Below are positions 9,083 through 19,051 of a DNA stretch of 64,000 bases, one piece after another; position 1 is the first letter of the stretch; the number at the start of each line of letters is the position of its first letter. The notes under the pieces were generated by a model. It was not told the origin of the DNA and ran no database searches. It saw nothing but the letters and a program-made list of their open reading frames with translations. The stretch is taken from NCBI GenBank assembly GCA_028768545.1, contig CP054838.1, forward strand, positions 3,273,001-3,337,000, given 5' to 3'. The translations under genes were made by a program, and so were the position numbers. The stretch is from Desulfobacter sp. (GTDB lineage Bacteria > Desulfobacterota > Desulfobacteria > Desulfobacterales > Desulfobacteraceae).

Positions 9083-9943
9083 ACCTAAAACCCTATCCGG
9101 ATTTTGAGTTTCATTTTCTTGACCTGGCTGACCGGCCGGGAATAAAAGCGTTGTTTGATTCCCATGAATTTGATTGTGTGGTAAATCTGGCTGCCCAGGC
9201 AGGCGTAAGGTACAGCATTGAAAATCCTGCCTCTTACGTGGATTCCAACATGGTGGGATTCGGCAATATTCTTGAAGGTTGCCGTCATTCATCGGTCAAA
9301 CACCTGGTTTATGCCTCCTCAAGTTCAGTGTACGGATTGAACACTGCCATGCCCTTTTCAGTGGACCATAATGTGGACCATCCGGTCTCCCTTTATGCGG
9401 CATCAAAAAAGGCCAATGAACTCATGGCCCATACTTACAGCTATCTGTACAATCTGCCCACCACAGGCCTGCGGTTTTTTACCGTATACGGGCCTTGGGG
9501 AAGGCCTGACATGGCCCTTTTTCTCTTTACCCGCGCCATTTTGGCAGACAAGCCCATTCAGGTGTTTAACAATGGAAAAATGCAGCGGGATTTTACCTAT
9601 ATTGATGATATTGTCCAGGGGGTGATGCGGGTGATGAAAAATACGCCCGAGCCAGATCCTGAATGGGATCCCCAAGCACCAGGCCCTGCCTCAAGCTGTG
9701 TCCCCTATAAGTTGTATAATATCGGAAACAACCAGCCTGTTGCGCTCATGGATTTTGTTCATGCCGTGGAAGAGGCCATTGGTAAAAAAGCCAAGGTTGA
9801 TTACCTGCCCATGCAGCCCGGAGATGTCAAAGCCACCTGGGCTGATGTTGATGGACTGATTTCAGATATTGGATTTAAACCGGCCATGTCTGTGCGCCAG
9901 GGGGTAAAAAAATTTGTAGACTGGTATAAAGAATATTATGGTT

Positions 9944-11238
9944 CAGTAGTGTCCGGTTAGGTTGTTGCATATAAAAAGCATCTAAAATCATTGAAAAAAC
10001 AGTCGGTTTTGTGTTGACAAATGTGCGTAAAAATTTTTGTGCGCCTTGAAAATTTAACTCAAGGAGCTCAAATGACGCACATCTCAGTCCCTAAAAAACA
10101 ACTACGGTCCCTGAACTTTGACAATTTCAGGTGCCCTCTGATAAAGTCACTTTCAAAAGCACCGGAATTACAATCTCGAGGAGACCGCCCTTTAAAAATG
10201 ACATTCGAAGACCAGATAAATGCTTTGGTTTATTTCCATCTTCAGGAGCACAAGTCTGCCCGACATTTAATTCAGGATCTCAAGGAGAATGTTTTTGCTA
10301 AAGAAAATATTGCGCCAGACGGTGGTATCAGCCGTAGTAGTTTCTGTGAAGCCATCAATCACAGGGGACTCGAACAACTGCAATTTATCTTTGAGGATCT
10401 TTATAAACAGGCTCTTGAGTGTCATCCGGGTGAACACGCCGAGTTAGGAGAGTTGGTTTCCATTGACGGTAGTCTCATAAATGCAGTCCTTTCAATGCAC
10501 TGGGCGAACTACAGAAAAGGAAGTAAAAAAGCCAAAGTACATTGCGGATTTGACATTAATCACGGAATCCCAAACAAAATCTTTTTGACTGAAGGCAACG
10601 GCGCTGAACGCACTTTTGTTCCCAAAATACTTTCCAAGGGGCAAACAGGTGTTATGGATCGTGGATATCAATCCCATAAAGAATTTGACCTGCTTCAGGA
10701 GCAAGGCAAACATTTTGTCTGCCGTATAAAAACCAGGACAACAAGAACAATTATTGATAACCACGAGACCCCTTCCGACAGCTACATTTTTTATGATGCA
10801 CTGGTTAAACTTGGTACTCCGAATCAAAACCAGACGAAAAGGCCTGTTCGGGTTGTTGGCTATAAAATTGCTGGCGTCAAATACTATGTGGCAACTGACA
10901 GGCATGATTTAACAGCGGAACAAATAGCAACAATTTATAAACTCCGGTGGACCATTGAGGATTTTTTCAAATGGTGGAAAGAACATCTGAAGGTATATCA
11001 TCTCATTGCCCGCAGTGAATACGGCCTTATGGTTCAGATTCTTGGCGGCCTTATCACTTACCTGTTACTGACAATCCATTGCCAAAAACAGTTTAATGAA
11101 AAGGTCACGATCAAAAGAGTTCGGCAGCTGCGAACCGCCATTCTAAATGACCTGTTTGGCTGCGAGGAGCAGGGCTCTCATAGTTTAAACAGGGACAATA
11201 TTGTCAAAGATCAAAAAATTATTGAGCAAGCAAAAACC
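9944..11238 (+). mobile_element. IS4-family insertion sequence, copy 2, right end lost
   Basis: Same element as copy 1 in the opposite orientation. The left repeat CAGTAGTGTCCGGTTAGG is present at 9944, inside the last codons of the epimerase gene. The right repeat is missing: sequence matches copy 1 up to 'caaaaacc' at 11231-11238 and then switches to the terminal repeat of an IS6-family element, so no target duplication can be tested. This end loss is best explained by an IS6-mediated deletion. Confidence 0.88.
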
Positions 11239-11304
11239 GGTTCTGTTGCAAAAAATATTTCCAGGACAAAGAGATCGTTCAGGCGTAAAATTTACGCAGC
11301 ATAA
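10072..11304 (+). CDS. IS4-family transposase (copy 2), C-terminus fused into adjacent IS6 sequence
   Basis: Begins at the ATG behind AAGGAG, as in copy 1, and is the same protein apart from one Ala-to-Thr change near LLLTIHC. The normal stop lay in the lost terminal repeat, so translation continues for about 21 extra residues (GSVAKNISRT...) across the end of the IS6-family element. All three catalytic regions remain, so the protein may fold, but with one end gone the element should not move by itself. Confidence 0.85.
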   Translation: MTHISVPKKQLRSLNFDNFRCPLIKSLSKAPELQSRGDRPLKMTFEDQINALVYFHLQEHKSARHLIQDLKENVFAKENIAPDGGISRSSFCEAINHRGLEQLQFIFEDLYKQALECHPGEHAELGELVSIDGSLINAVLSMHWANYRKGSKKAKVHCGFDINHGIPNKIFLTEGNGAERTFVPKILSKGQTGVMDRGYQSHKEFDLLQEQGKHFVCRIKTRTTRTIIDNHETPSDSYIFYDALVKLGTPNQNQTKRPVRVVGYKIAGVKYYVATDRHDLTAEQIATIYKLRWTIEDFFKWWKEHLKVYHLIARSEYGLMVQILGGLITYLLLTIHCQKQFNEKVTIKRVRQLRTAILNDLFGCEEQGSHSLNRDNIVKDQKIIEQAKTGSVAKNISRTKRSFRRKIYAA

Positions 11305-12075
11305 GAAAACAGATTTTCGACGAATTCTTTCTGCTTTAAAATTTCTCCCTTCCTGATATTTTTAACTTGTCCTTTTCTGATCATGTTCATAATTTCATAG
11401 CCTTTTAGCGTCCGCCAGGCAGAATGAAATGTCTTGAACCCCATACCAGCTCTGACAAGCTTTTTGATAAACCGGTGGTCTTGCTCAATAATATTGTTCA
11501 GATATTTATTCTGTCTTAGGATACAGTCCTTATTCAGAAGCTTTTTTTCTTTCAAAGCCTTTACTGCCGGAGGATATGCAGGATTTCCGTCAACACTCAG
11601 AACCCGAGGTCTGGAGCTATTGGAAGCTCGCAGCATCTTTTTAAAAAATCGTTTGGCAGATTCCATATTACGTCTGCTGCGAAGAAGAAAATCGATGGTA
11701 TTTCCACGGGAATCGACCGCTCGGTAAAGATACTTCATTTTCCCCCGCACCTTGATATATGTTTCATCAATACGGTAAGAATCATTTGATTGCCGCAGAT
11801 ACTTCCTGCTTCGCTTTTCCATTTCAGGAGCATAGCGCTGAACCCATCGGTAAATGGTACTGTGATCCACAGACAAGCTCCGTTCTTGCATCATCTCTTC
11901 CAGATTCCTGTAACTCAGTTGATATCTCAGATACCAGCGAACATTCAACAGGATGATTTCTTTTTCATAATGACGCCACTTGAAAGGGTTTTCATTTTTC
12001 ATACTATCTCTCTGCAAATAAATTAGTGCCAAAACGGACTTGTATCAGACATTAATAATTTTTTGCAACAGAACC
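11239..12075 (-). mobile_element. IS6-family insertion sequence, copy A
   Basis: An 837-bp element bounded by GGTTCTGTTGCAAAAAAT and its complement, the classical IS6/IS26-type end. The flanking 8-mers (caaaaacc and gtctaaac) do not match. It joins an end-truncated IS4 copy to the receiver-domain end of a histidine kinase gene, so it marks a rearrangement joint and not a simple insertion. Confidence 0.92.
11292..12002 (-). CDS. IS6-family transposase (copy A)
   Basis: 236 residues from the ATG at 12002 (MKNENPFKWRHY), placed behind a GAGAGA site; an upstream ATG adds ten residues of doubtful value. The DDE core has YRIDETYIKVRGK (first Asp), VLSVDGNPAYPPAV (second Asp) and NNIIEQDHRFIKK (Glu), with LKGYEIMNMIRKGQ at the C-terminus as in IS26-like enzymes. 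Identical in protein to copies B and C; copies D and E carry Gly for Ser in ERSLSVD. Confidence 0.95.
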   Translation of the reverse strand: MKNENPFKWRHYEKEIILLNVRWYLRYQLSYRNLEEMMQERSLSVDHSTIYRWVQRYAPEMEKRSRKYLRQSNDSYRIDETYIKVRGKMKYLYRAVDSRGNTIDFLLRSRRNMESAKRFFKKMLRASNSSRPRVLSVDGNPAYPPAVKALKEKKLLNKDCILRQNKYLNNIIEQDHRFIKKLVRAGMGFKTFHSAWRTLKGYEIMNMIRKGQVKNIRKGEILKQKEFVENLFSYAA

Positions 12076-13560
12076 GTCTAAACTGATTAAATCGTAATGG
12101 TTTGTTTCAAACAGATCTATTGCCGCCTGCCCGTTGGACGCGACATCAACGGCATGGGAGCAGGGGGGATGGGTTAAAACGTTAAATTGAATGTCTGCGA
12201 TGGCAGGTTCATCTTCAACCAAAAGAATCTGTTTGTTATAATGCCGGGTGGTGTCTCTTATTTTTTGTTCTTCTTTTGAGGTTAATTGTTTTCTGATGAT
12301 GGGCAGGCAGATACGGACTCTGGTGCCGTGGCCTGCCTGGGAGGTAACTGAAATACGGCCCTTATGAAGTTCAACATATTTTTTAACATTGGCCATTCCA
12401 TATCCTGTTCCCTTTATACCCGGTTCGTATGCCCCTTTTTCATCCCGGCTGCCTTTTAAGGTAAACGAGGGTTCATAGATATTGTCAAGGTGCTCCTCGG
12501 GTATGCCGCATCCATTATCCTGGATTTCAAAAACGATATTGTCATTCACGGCATATGCCCGGATGATAATTTGGGGGGCTTGAGAAAGGCTTAAGGCATG
12601 TATGGAATTTTGAAACAGATTGACAAGGGCATGTTCGATCATTCCGGGGTCGGCAATGATCTCTAATGGCACCAGGTCCTTTTTGATGACCTCAATTGTG
12701 TCCAAATCATTTTTTACAAGGTTGATAACAAAATCGATTTTTTCATTGATCAAAAAGGATTCCTGCCTGGGCTCCGTGCTTTTTGCAAATGTAATCAAGT
12801 TTTTGGTTAGATTTTTTCCCCTCAGGGTCTGGTTGAATATCAGGTCCAGGGTCTTTCTAATCTCAGGATCATGAGTGTTTATCAGGGCAAGTTCCGCATG
12901 GCCCATGATAATGCCCAAAACATTGTTAAAATCATGGGCCATTTTTCCTGCAATCTGTCCGACCAAGGCCAGTTTTTTGTGCTCTCCTGCAATGATCTGG
13001 GCATTGATTTTTTCTTTCTCATTCTTTTTTTGTTCACAGATATCCCGGGTGATGCCCAGAATGCTTTCCGGGGTATTGTCAGGACCCAGGATTATTCTTG
13101 CATGAATGCTTGTCCAGATAATTGTGCCGTCCTTGCAGTATTGTTCAGCTTCAAAACTAACCGGATCCCATGCAGCCTTATCTTTTGCCTCAACTTGTTT
13201 GAGTTTGCTTTTATACAGGCTTATGGCCATGTCAAAAGATTCGGGGAGCAGGGTCTGCTCTATGGATTTTTTCATGAATTCCTGGGGGGTGTATCCTTGT
13301 ACCTGGAGGATTGAAGGACTGATATAGGTGAAGTTGAGATTCATGTCCGTTGTCCAGATCACATCTGCAACATTGTCCGCCATTAAACGATATCGTTTTT
13401 CATTTGAATTCAGACCCTTTAGCAAAGCCGCCACGGAAAATGAGGTGATGGCATTGAGTACGATGAAATTAAACCCTGTTGAGATCATCGTCTGGGGGGA
13501 TTTAAAAAATGGAAAATCAATTCCCATTTTTTTTGTGGAAACGAGCAGCCCAATAATTAA

Positions 13561-14926
13561 GGTTCATCCGATTAATGCGTACCTTTTATTGTGAAGGTCC
13601 AAAAGTTTCAACCTGAAAAACTCCGAATCCCTGTATCCATAAGCTTTCCGTTTCATGGTTTTTATCTTGTTATTTGTCCCTTCTAAAGGACCTGTAGATA
13701 TCCTGTAATCATAGTATGAAAGGATTCTTTGCCTGTGCACAGCCAAGGTCTTGGCAAATTTCATCAACATTGGAATTTTGGAAATATTGGCCAGATTGAT
13801 CCAATTGCTGACTATCTTTTCAGCTGTTTCTTTTTTCTTTTGATTCCATATTTGCCTGAGTTCCTCTTTCATGTAGTAGACTACCAATAGCGGCTGATTT
13901 ATTTTCAATGCTTCTTCTAACCGTTGGGCCTCCTTCTTGTCATCACTGAGGTTTTCGGGATTTTTTAACAAAAGCCACCGGACTCCCTTCAGAAGTTTTT
14001 GTTGCCCGGTATTGGCAAGAAGGTTGTAGAGCTTTCGCCTGAAATCCGACAGTTTCTCATTGAACAATTTAACAACATGAAATCTGTCAAAGACAATTGC
14101 TGAACCAGAAAGATTTTCAATAACAGCACTCAAGTATGCCGGGGACATATCGATGCTGACGGCTTTGATTTTTGCTTTCGATATTTTCACTTTTGTCCAA
14201 AAAGATTTCAAAGCTTCACCACCTTTTCCTTCTCCCACGTGCAGAATTCTACCGGATTCCAGATCCATCACGATGGTCAAGTATTTATGCCCTTTCCCTA
14301 TGGAAATTTCATCTATGGCAATCTGCCGGACTTTCTCAAGGGGGATATTTCGATAACGCCTCAGCAGGTCTTCTTTCTGGATCTGCTTTATCGTATCCCA
14401 GCTGATCCTTAAATGGATGGCAATATCTTTGATTGTCATGAACTGAGACAACTCCAAGACATACCGTTCAAAAGCCCGGGTATAGCTTTTCCCCTCCTGG
14501 GCAAAGGATAGTTTGATTTGCCGGACAAATTGACAGAACGAACACCAAATTCTCTGGATAGCCGTCCTGAGAATCACGGGTTTTGAACCTACCGGTATTG
14601 TTCTGAGATCTCTTGTCACAATCCCTTTCCTGGTGACGGACCTGGAATTACATTCCGGGCATTTTACCGCCTCCGGTTTTGGTATGAGTTCAAAAGTGAT
14701 TATTCCACCGATGAAACGCGTTGTTTTATAAAAGTAGTCACGAAGGCCAAAGGCATGGTATATGAAGCTTGTGGACATTAATTCATTCTCCGATTTTGTG
14801 CGAATAACACAAAAAAATTAGAACATGATCATGTTCACACCATCATTTCAAGCATAAAAATCCTTACTGTGTTATTGCCTTCCCAGTGATGTTTCTCAGT
14901 CCAGGTACGCGATTTTCTGATGAACC
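13561..14926 (-). mobile_element. ISL3-family insertion sequence, copy 2, complete
   Basis: A 1366-bp element bounded by GGTTCATCCGATTAATGCGT and the complement of GGTTCATCAGAAAATCGCGT. It has the perfect target duplication ATAATTAA at 13553-13560 and 14927-14934, and lies inside the hybrid kinase gene in the kinase's own orientation. Confidence 0.94.
13564..14778 (-). CDS. ISL3-family transposase (copy 2)
   Basis: 404 residues, identical in protein to copy 1, with the zinc finger, HTH and complete DDE core. The DNA differs from copies 1 and 3 by at least one silent base (aacgcg against aacgtg near 14717), showing that it is a separate copy and not an assembly duplicate. Confidence 0.95.
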   Translation of the reverse strand: MSTSFIYHAFGLRDYFYKTTRFIGGIITFELIPKPEAVKCPECNSRSVTRKGIVTRDLRTIPVGSKPVILRTAIQRIWCSFCQFVRQIKLSFAQEGKSYTRAFERYVLELSQFMTIKDIAIHLRISWDTIKQIQKEDLLRRYRNIPLEKVRQIAIDEISIGKGHKYLTIVMDLESGRILHVGEGKGGEALKSFWTKVKISKAKIKAVSIDMSPAYLSAVIENLSGSAIVFDRFHVVKLFNEKLSDFRRKLYNLLANTGQQKLLKGVRWLLLKNPENLSDDKKEAQRLEEALKINQPLLVVYYMKEELRQIWNQKKKETAEKIVSNWINLANISKIPMLMKFAKTLAVHRQRILSYYDYRISTGPLEGTNNKIKTMKRKAYGYRDSEFFRLKLLDLHNKRYALIG

Positions 14927-15693
14927 ATAATTAAAAGGGTAACGGCATTTAATGTAATGGCCACAATGGCGGCATGGTTTCCCATGAGAATACCGGCAAG
15001 AACGGCAAACGCAAACAACCAGGCAGGTCCCCCGCTCAGGGGGCCGTCAGACAGGATGACGCTCACCCCGATTACATAGAAGGCTAAAAGGGTGGCAGAC
15101 GCCCTGATCTCAAATCGGATTTTGTGTACAAACAAAAAGACAAGACAGAGGATAAGTCCTGTTAAATCAATCATGGCCAGGCCCCAGGCATTTTCTTTGA
15201 AAATTAAAACACCTGATGGGATTAGATCTATGGATCCGAATACCAGAGCGGCAACTAAGATTGAAGATAAAACATATGCCCGCCATCGATAAAGGCTGTC
15301 CTGATCGGATGAGTATGGCCAGGCGATTATGCGGATTAAAGATCTTTGGAAAGACCGGAAAGATTTCAGTCCACCATTATTATGGATAAAGGTATTAATT
15401 TTTTTTAGATTCCTGAATTTGGTGATTCCCGTGTTGTAAAACCCTAATTAGAGATAATATAGAGAAATTTACTAATTTACAAAAGATTTAGGATAATTTT
15501 TGCTTGTTTTGGGGGTTCTAATGATCCATCTCATTTCGGATCTGCCCCGGCAAGGACAAAATGAAAAATATTCATGGTACAGGTTCTTTTATCTGATATC
15601 GAAAATAAGATTGGCCTGTGGTATATTGCTGCCCAAGAGGAGAACCCCCTTATCAACCACGAGATATGAAATAAGAGTATACTGGACAATTTT

Positions 15694-17388
15694 ATGACGC
15701 TCAATTCCGGAAACATACCCCGCACCATATTGCGACGGGCAAGGCGGATATTTTTTCATTGTTATCCGGCATCCCTCTATGGCCAGATGCTGATTTTGGT
15801 TTTTCTAGTGGTCTTTGGAGGCCTTATGGTTAGCCTGGCTATTTTTGCCTCGTTTATCGCAGATATTTCCAAAAGTCAGATCAGCAAACGCGCCCTGGAT
15901 ATCGGTCATTGCCTGGCACAGATGCCTGTGGTCCAACAGGTGCTGACTCAGGGGACGGATCCTGAAAAAAGACTTCAGGAATTGGCCGAACAGGTGAGGC
16001 TGAAAACCGGGGCCCAGTTTGTTGTTATTGCCGATAAAAACAGTTTTCGGTATTCCCATCCCGACCCTGAAAAAATTGGTCAAAGGTTTGTCGGTTCGGA
16101 TGAAGTCGATGCCCTGACTCTGGGCAAAGCCTATGTTTCAGAGGCCACCGGCACATTGGGACTATCCCTTCGCAGTCTTGTTCCTGTCTTTAATTTCCAG
16201 GGCAAGGTGATTGGATTTGTATCTGTGGGATATCTTCAAACCCAGGTTGTCGGGACCATTCAAGGTTACCAAAGAGAGCCTGCCACCCTGGTTTTTATGC
16301 TCTTTGTAGTGGTGCTTTTAGGGGCCAGCGGCATTGCCAGGTATGTGAAAAAGCAGACCCTTGGCCTTGAGCCCAGGCAAATTTCTTCTTTGTATCTGGA
16401 TCGTCAGGCCATCTTTGAATCCATCCAGAACGGCATCATTGCCGTGGGGGGAAAGGGGGAAATTCGGCTGATCAACCAGGCGGCAATTGATTTTTGCAGG
16501 TTTGAAAACCAGGAGAGTCTGATTGGTAAATCCATAGATGAAGTTTTTGTCCACAGTGATTTTTTAAGCCTTTTAAAGGGCCGAAAAAGAATTGTCCCCC
16601 ATGAGTTTACAGTGGATGGGAAGCCTGTGTTGTTCACGGCTTTTCCCATTGAGTATTCAGAAAAGGTTCAGGGACTTGTGGCAAGTTTCAGCCCCTTGGA
16701 AGATTTTTACAGGCTCAGGAAAAAATTGCGCCACACCCTTGAGTTTTCAGAAATGCTCAGGGTCCAGGCCCATGAATATTCAAACAAGCTGCATACCCTG
16801 GCAGGGCTGTTACAGATGAAATCTTACCAGGAGGCCATTGAACTTGTGACCCGGGAGTCCTCAGGGCTCCAGAATTTGATTGGGATGCTGGCCCGTGCCG
16901 TGCCCCATCCTGCCCTTGCCGCCATTATCATGGGCAAGTATAACCGGGCCCTGGAAATGAAGGTGACCTTTGATTTTAATCCAGATTCCACCATGGAAAA
17001 GATTCCGGATGATTATGATTTTGACAAGCTTGTGACCATTTTAGGCAACCTTTTGGACAACGCTCTGGAAGCGGCCCTTAAATCGCCCGCCAGATCAAAT
17101 GGCCAGTCTCCTTGCATCAGGCTTTTTATGACAGACTACGGCCATGATTTGATTTTTGAAATAGAAGATTCAGGACCGGGTATTTGCCTGGACTGTCAGG
17201 ACCGGATTTTTTCCAAGGGGTATTCCACCAAACAATCGATCAAGGGGCTGGACAATATCCACGGGGTCGGTCTTTTTTTGGTGGATCAATATGTAACGGA
17301 CCTGAACGGTCAGGTCATTGTTTCTACAGGGGAACTGGGCGGTGCCCTGTTTACCTTAAGTCTTCCCAAACAGGTAAAGGAGTCTTGA
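15694..17388 (+). CDS. CitA/DcuS-type sensor histidine kinase
   Basis: 564 residues. Membrane segment at about 27-52, then an extracytoplasmic single-Cache domain (about 55-185) with RYSHPDPEKIGQRF and LRSLVPVF, the signature of citrate/C4-dicarboxylate sensors. A second membrane segment (about 195-213), a PAS domain (about 225-330), the DcuS-like phospho-acceptor region QAHEYSNKLHTLAGLLQ, and an ATPase domain with GNLLDNALEAA, EDSGPGI and GVGLFLVDQY follow. It probably senses a carboxylate and signals to the response regulator that starts in its stop codon (TGATG overlap), but that partner is destroyed by IS6 copy B, leaving this kinase orphaned. Confidence 0.88.
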   Translation: MTLNSGNIPRTILRRARRIFFHCYPASLYGQMLILVFLVVFGGLMVSLAIFASFIADISKSQISKRALDIGHCLAQMPVVQQVLTQGTDPEKRLQELAEQVRLKTGAQFVVIADKNSFRYSHPDPEKIGQRFVGSDEVDALTLGKAYVSEATGTLGLSLRSLVPVFNFQGKVIGFVSVGYLQTQVVGTIQGYQREPATLVFMLFVVVLLGASGIARYVKKQTLGLEPRQISSLYLDRQAIFESIQNGIIAVGGKGEIRLINQAAIDFCRFENQESLIGKSIDEVFVHSDFLSLLKGRKRIVPHEFTVDGKPVLFTAFPIEYSEKVQGLVASFSPLEDFYRLRKKLRHTLEFSEMLRVQAHEYSNKLHTLAGLLQMKSYQEAIELVTRESSGLQNLIGMLARAVPHPALAAIIMGKYNRALEMKVTFDFNPDSTMEKIPDDYDFDKLVTILGNLLDNALEAALKSPARSNGQSPCIRLFMTDYGHDLIFEIEDSGPGICLDCQDRIFSKGYSTKQSIKGLDNIHGVGLFLVDQYVTDLNGQVIVSTGELGGALFTLSLPKQVKES

Positions 17389-17420
17389 TGAACCCGATTC
17401 GCGTACTGGTGGTTGAGGAG
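17388..17420 (+). pseudogene. Response regulator start, cut after 11 residues
   Basis: The ATG overlaps the stop of the kinase gene (TGATG), and the product reads MNPIRVLVVEE, the beginning of a receiver domain. At 17420 the sequence becomes the IS6 terminal repeat. The rest of the CitB/DcuR-type regulator, including the phospho-acceptor Asp and DNA-binding domain, is not in the window. Confidence 0.8.
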
Positions 17421-18256
17421 GTTCTGTTGCAAAAAATATTTCCAGGACAAAGAGATCGTTCAGGCGTAAAATTTACGCAGCATAAGAAAACAGATTTTCG
17501 ACGAATTCTTTCTGCTTTAAAATTTCTCCCTTCCTGATATTTTTAACTTGTCCTTTTCTGATCATGTTCATAATTTCATAGCCTTTTAGCGTCCGCCAGG
17601 CAGAATGAAATGTCTTGAACCCCATACCAGCTCTGACAAGCTTTTTGATAAACCGGTGGTCTTGCTCAATAATATTGTTCAGATATTTATTCTGTCTTAG
17701 GATACAGTCCTTATTCAGAAGCTTTTTTTCTTTCAAAGCCTTTACTGCCGGAGGATATGCAGGATTTCCGTCAACACTCAGAACCCGAGGTCTGGAGCTA
17801 TTGGAAGCTCGCAGCATCTTTTTAAAAAATCGTTTGGCAGATTCCATATTACGTCTGCTGCGAAGAAGAAAATCGATGGTATTTCCACGGGAATCGACCG
17901 CTCGGTAAAGATACTTCATTTTCCCCCGCACCTTGATATATGTTTCATCAATACGGTAAGAATCATTTGATTGCCGCAGATACTTCCTGCTTCGCTTTTC
18001 CATTTCAGGAGCATAGCGCTGAACCCATCGGTAAATGGTACTGTGATCCACAGACAAGCTCCGTTCTTGCATCATCTCTTCCAGATTCCTGTAACTCAGT
18101 TGATATCTCAGATACCAGCGAACATTCAACAGGATGATTTCTTTTTCATAATGACGCCACTTGAAAGGGTTTTCATTTTTCATACTATCTCTCTGCAAAT
18201 AAATTAGTGCCAAAACGGACTTGTATCAGACATTAATAATTTTTTGCAACAGAACC
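17420..18256 (-). mobile_element. IS6-family insertion sequence, copy B
   Basis: An 837-bp element identical in layout to copy A. The flanking 8-mers gttgagga and atttgaac do not match. It joins the broken response regulator gene to the middle of a different transposase gene, so sequence on the two sides was not originally adjacent. Confidence 0.93.
17473..18183 (-). CDS. IS6-family transposase (copy B)
   Basis: 236 residues, the same protein as copies A and C, with a complete DDE core and the ATG at 18183 behind GAGAGA. Confidence 0.95.
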   Translation of the reverse strand: MKNENPFKWRHYEKEIILLNVRWYLRYQLSYRNLEEMMQERSLSVDHSTIYRWVQRYAPEMEKRSRKYLRQSNDSYRIDETYIKVRGKMKYLYRAVDSRGNTIDFLLRSRRNMESAKRFFKKMLRASNSSRPRVLSVDGNPAYPPAVKALKEKKLLNKDCILRQNKYLNNIIEQDHRFIKKLVRAGMGFKTFHSAWRTLKGYEIMNMIRKGQVKNIRKGEILKQKEFVENLFSYAA

Positions 18257-18828
18257 ATTTGAACTCCCTTCATATTCAGAACTCAGACAAAATACTGTTT
18301 GTTGCAGATGGGGCACATTGGATTTGGAATCGAATCCCCGGACTGCTAAAAGCATTGGGTTTGGCTCCTGAGCGTGTGTATGAACTTCTCGATTTCTACC
18401 ATGCAGTTGAGCATCTGGGTACAGTAGCAGGCTTAAGGAAGACCTGGTCATCCAAGGAACGCAAACGCTGGGTATCGAAGCAGCGAGGTCTTCTGCTGAA
18501 GGGAAAGGCGATTGAGGTGGTACAGGCCGTCCAGAAGCTTTGTAGAGGCAGAAACAGTAAGGCTATCAAGACGGAACGGGATTATTTTGTGCGCAATGAA
18601 CTGAGGCTTAATTTCTCAACTGTAAAAGCGTTGAACTTACCTATTGACAGCGGTGCTATTGAAAGTTCGATTCGGAGAGTTGTGAATTTACGTCTTAAAG
18701 GTCCATGCATCTTTTGGTATCGGGAGAATGCAGAAAAAATGATTATGCTGCGATCATTTTATAAAGCAGGGCGTTGGAACTGCCTGAAGCAGATGGCAAA
18801 CATGCACAATCCAGTGCCAGCGGTATAA
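18257..18828 (+). pseudogene. C-terminal fragment of an ISKra4/UPF0236-type transposase
   Basis: About 190 residues remain, beginning inside the catalytic domain. Recognisable parts are FVADGAHWIWNRIPGLL (catalytic Asp region), LLDFYHAVEHL, and the C-terminal INSGAIES-like segment LPIDSGAIESSIRRVVNLRLKG (Glu region) followed by WYRENAEKMIMLRS. The N-terminal half is missing because IS6 copy B replaces it. The fragment is inactive. The family name rests on these motifs and is moderately sure. Confidence 0.7.
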
Positions 18829-18837
18829 CCGGGAAAA

Positions 18838-19051
18838 TGGGAATGCGCCCATTGAGAATGAAAATTTCAGAAATGCCATCAAAGATTTTGACACGGAAAA
18901 TTTTAAATCCCATGACAAGCGGATTAAACGGGATGTTAAATTTCTTATGGATAATCTGTCAAAGAAGTTTGGTTATACCCAGCAGGGGGCCAATGAGGTA
19001 TGTATCTATGTGATTGACAATGATCTTGCCAATAAGTTCAAAGAGACATGA
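18838..19051 (+). pseudogene. C-terminal fragment of an unrecognised protein
   Basis: An open frame ending at TGA 19049-19051 encodes a charged tail containing NAIKDFDTENFKSHDKRI, KRDVKFLMDNLSKKFGYTQQ and NEVCIYVIDNDLANKF. It has no start of its own and begins next to the transposase fragment, so it is the surviving end of a gene hit by that element. It recalls the C-termini of PrkA-type serine protein kinases in related bacteria, but I am not sure of this. From 19052 to 19216 I see only an untranslated stretch before mfd. Confidence 0.4.

Larger units (their letters stand above)
7720..9085 (+). mobile_element. ISL3-family insertion sequence, copy 1, complete
   Basis: A 1366-bp element with inverted repeats beginning GGTTCATC (left GGTTCATCAGAAAATCGCGT, complement of right GGTTCATCCGATTAATGCGT). 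It is flanked by the perfect 8-bp duplication TAAAACCC at 7712-7719 and 9086-9093. A 148-bp leader precedes the transposase. Copies 2 (13561-14926) and 3 (54026-55391) have the same length. Confidence 0.93.
7651..9943 (+). pseudogene. UDP-glucuronate 4-epimerase-like gene, beheaded and split by ISL3 copy 1
   Basis: An extended short-chain dehydrogenase of the NAD-sugar epimerase family. Coding sequence starts abruptly at GLDNLNDYYD (about 7651), so the first 30 or so residues with the GxxGxxG NAD site are missing. After 22 codons the gene is interrupted by ISL3 (7720-9085, duplicated target TAAAACCC) and resumes in frame at 9094 ([10 protein letters not shown]). The remainder is well preserved: [10 protein letters not shown], the Ser/Tyr/Lys site ([14 protein letters not shown]), [14 protein letters not shown] and RDFTYIDDI. 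The last codons run into IS4 copy 2 at 9944. Such enzymes make UDP-galacturonate for surface polysaccharide. Confidence 0.88.
12076..15447 (-). pseudogene. Membrane hybrid histidine kinase (PAS-HisKA-HATPase-REC), split by ISL3 copy 2 and cut by IS6 copy A
   Basis: The N-terminal part (about 14935-15447) encodes hydrophobic segments with VLSDGPLSGGPAWLFAFAVL, seen in many deltaproteobacterial sensor kinases. It is interrupted by ISL3 at 13561-14926 with an ATAATTAA duplication; removal joins LNAVTLLI to IGLLVSTKK in frame. Next come a PAS domain (RYRLMADNVADVIWTTD), the phospho-acceptor His in GKMAHDFNNVLG, ATPase motifs (NLFQNSIHAL, DNGCGIPEE, GTGYGMANV) and the start of a receiver domain (ILLVEDEPAIADI), which ends at 12076 in IS6. 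No ATG exists upstream of 15174 in the open frame, so the true start is unclear or lost. Confidence 0.85.

Noticed and set aside
10492..10905. Long antisense frames inside IS elements (for example opposite the IS4, IS6 and ISL3 transposases)
   Set aside because: They repeat identically in every copy because the element repeats, lack ribosome sites and match no family.
6097..11238. Composite transposon built from the two inverted IS4 copies around the epimerase gene
   Set aside because: The left copy has its own 9-bp duplication, so it inserted alone, and the right copy has lost its outer end. The pair cannot be one mobile unit.
15500..15697. 65-residue plus-strand frame before the CitA/DcuS-like kinase
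   Set aside because: No ribosome site and no family features; it lies in the intergenic control region.
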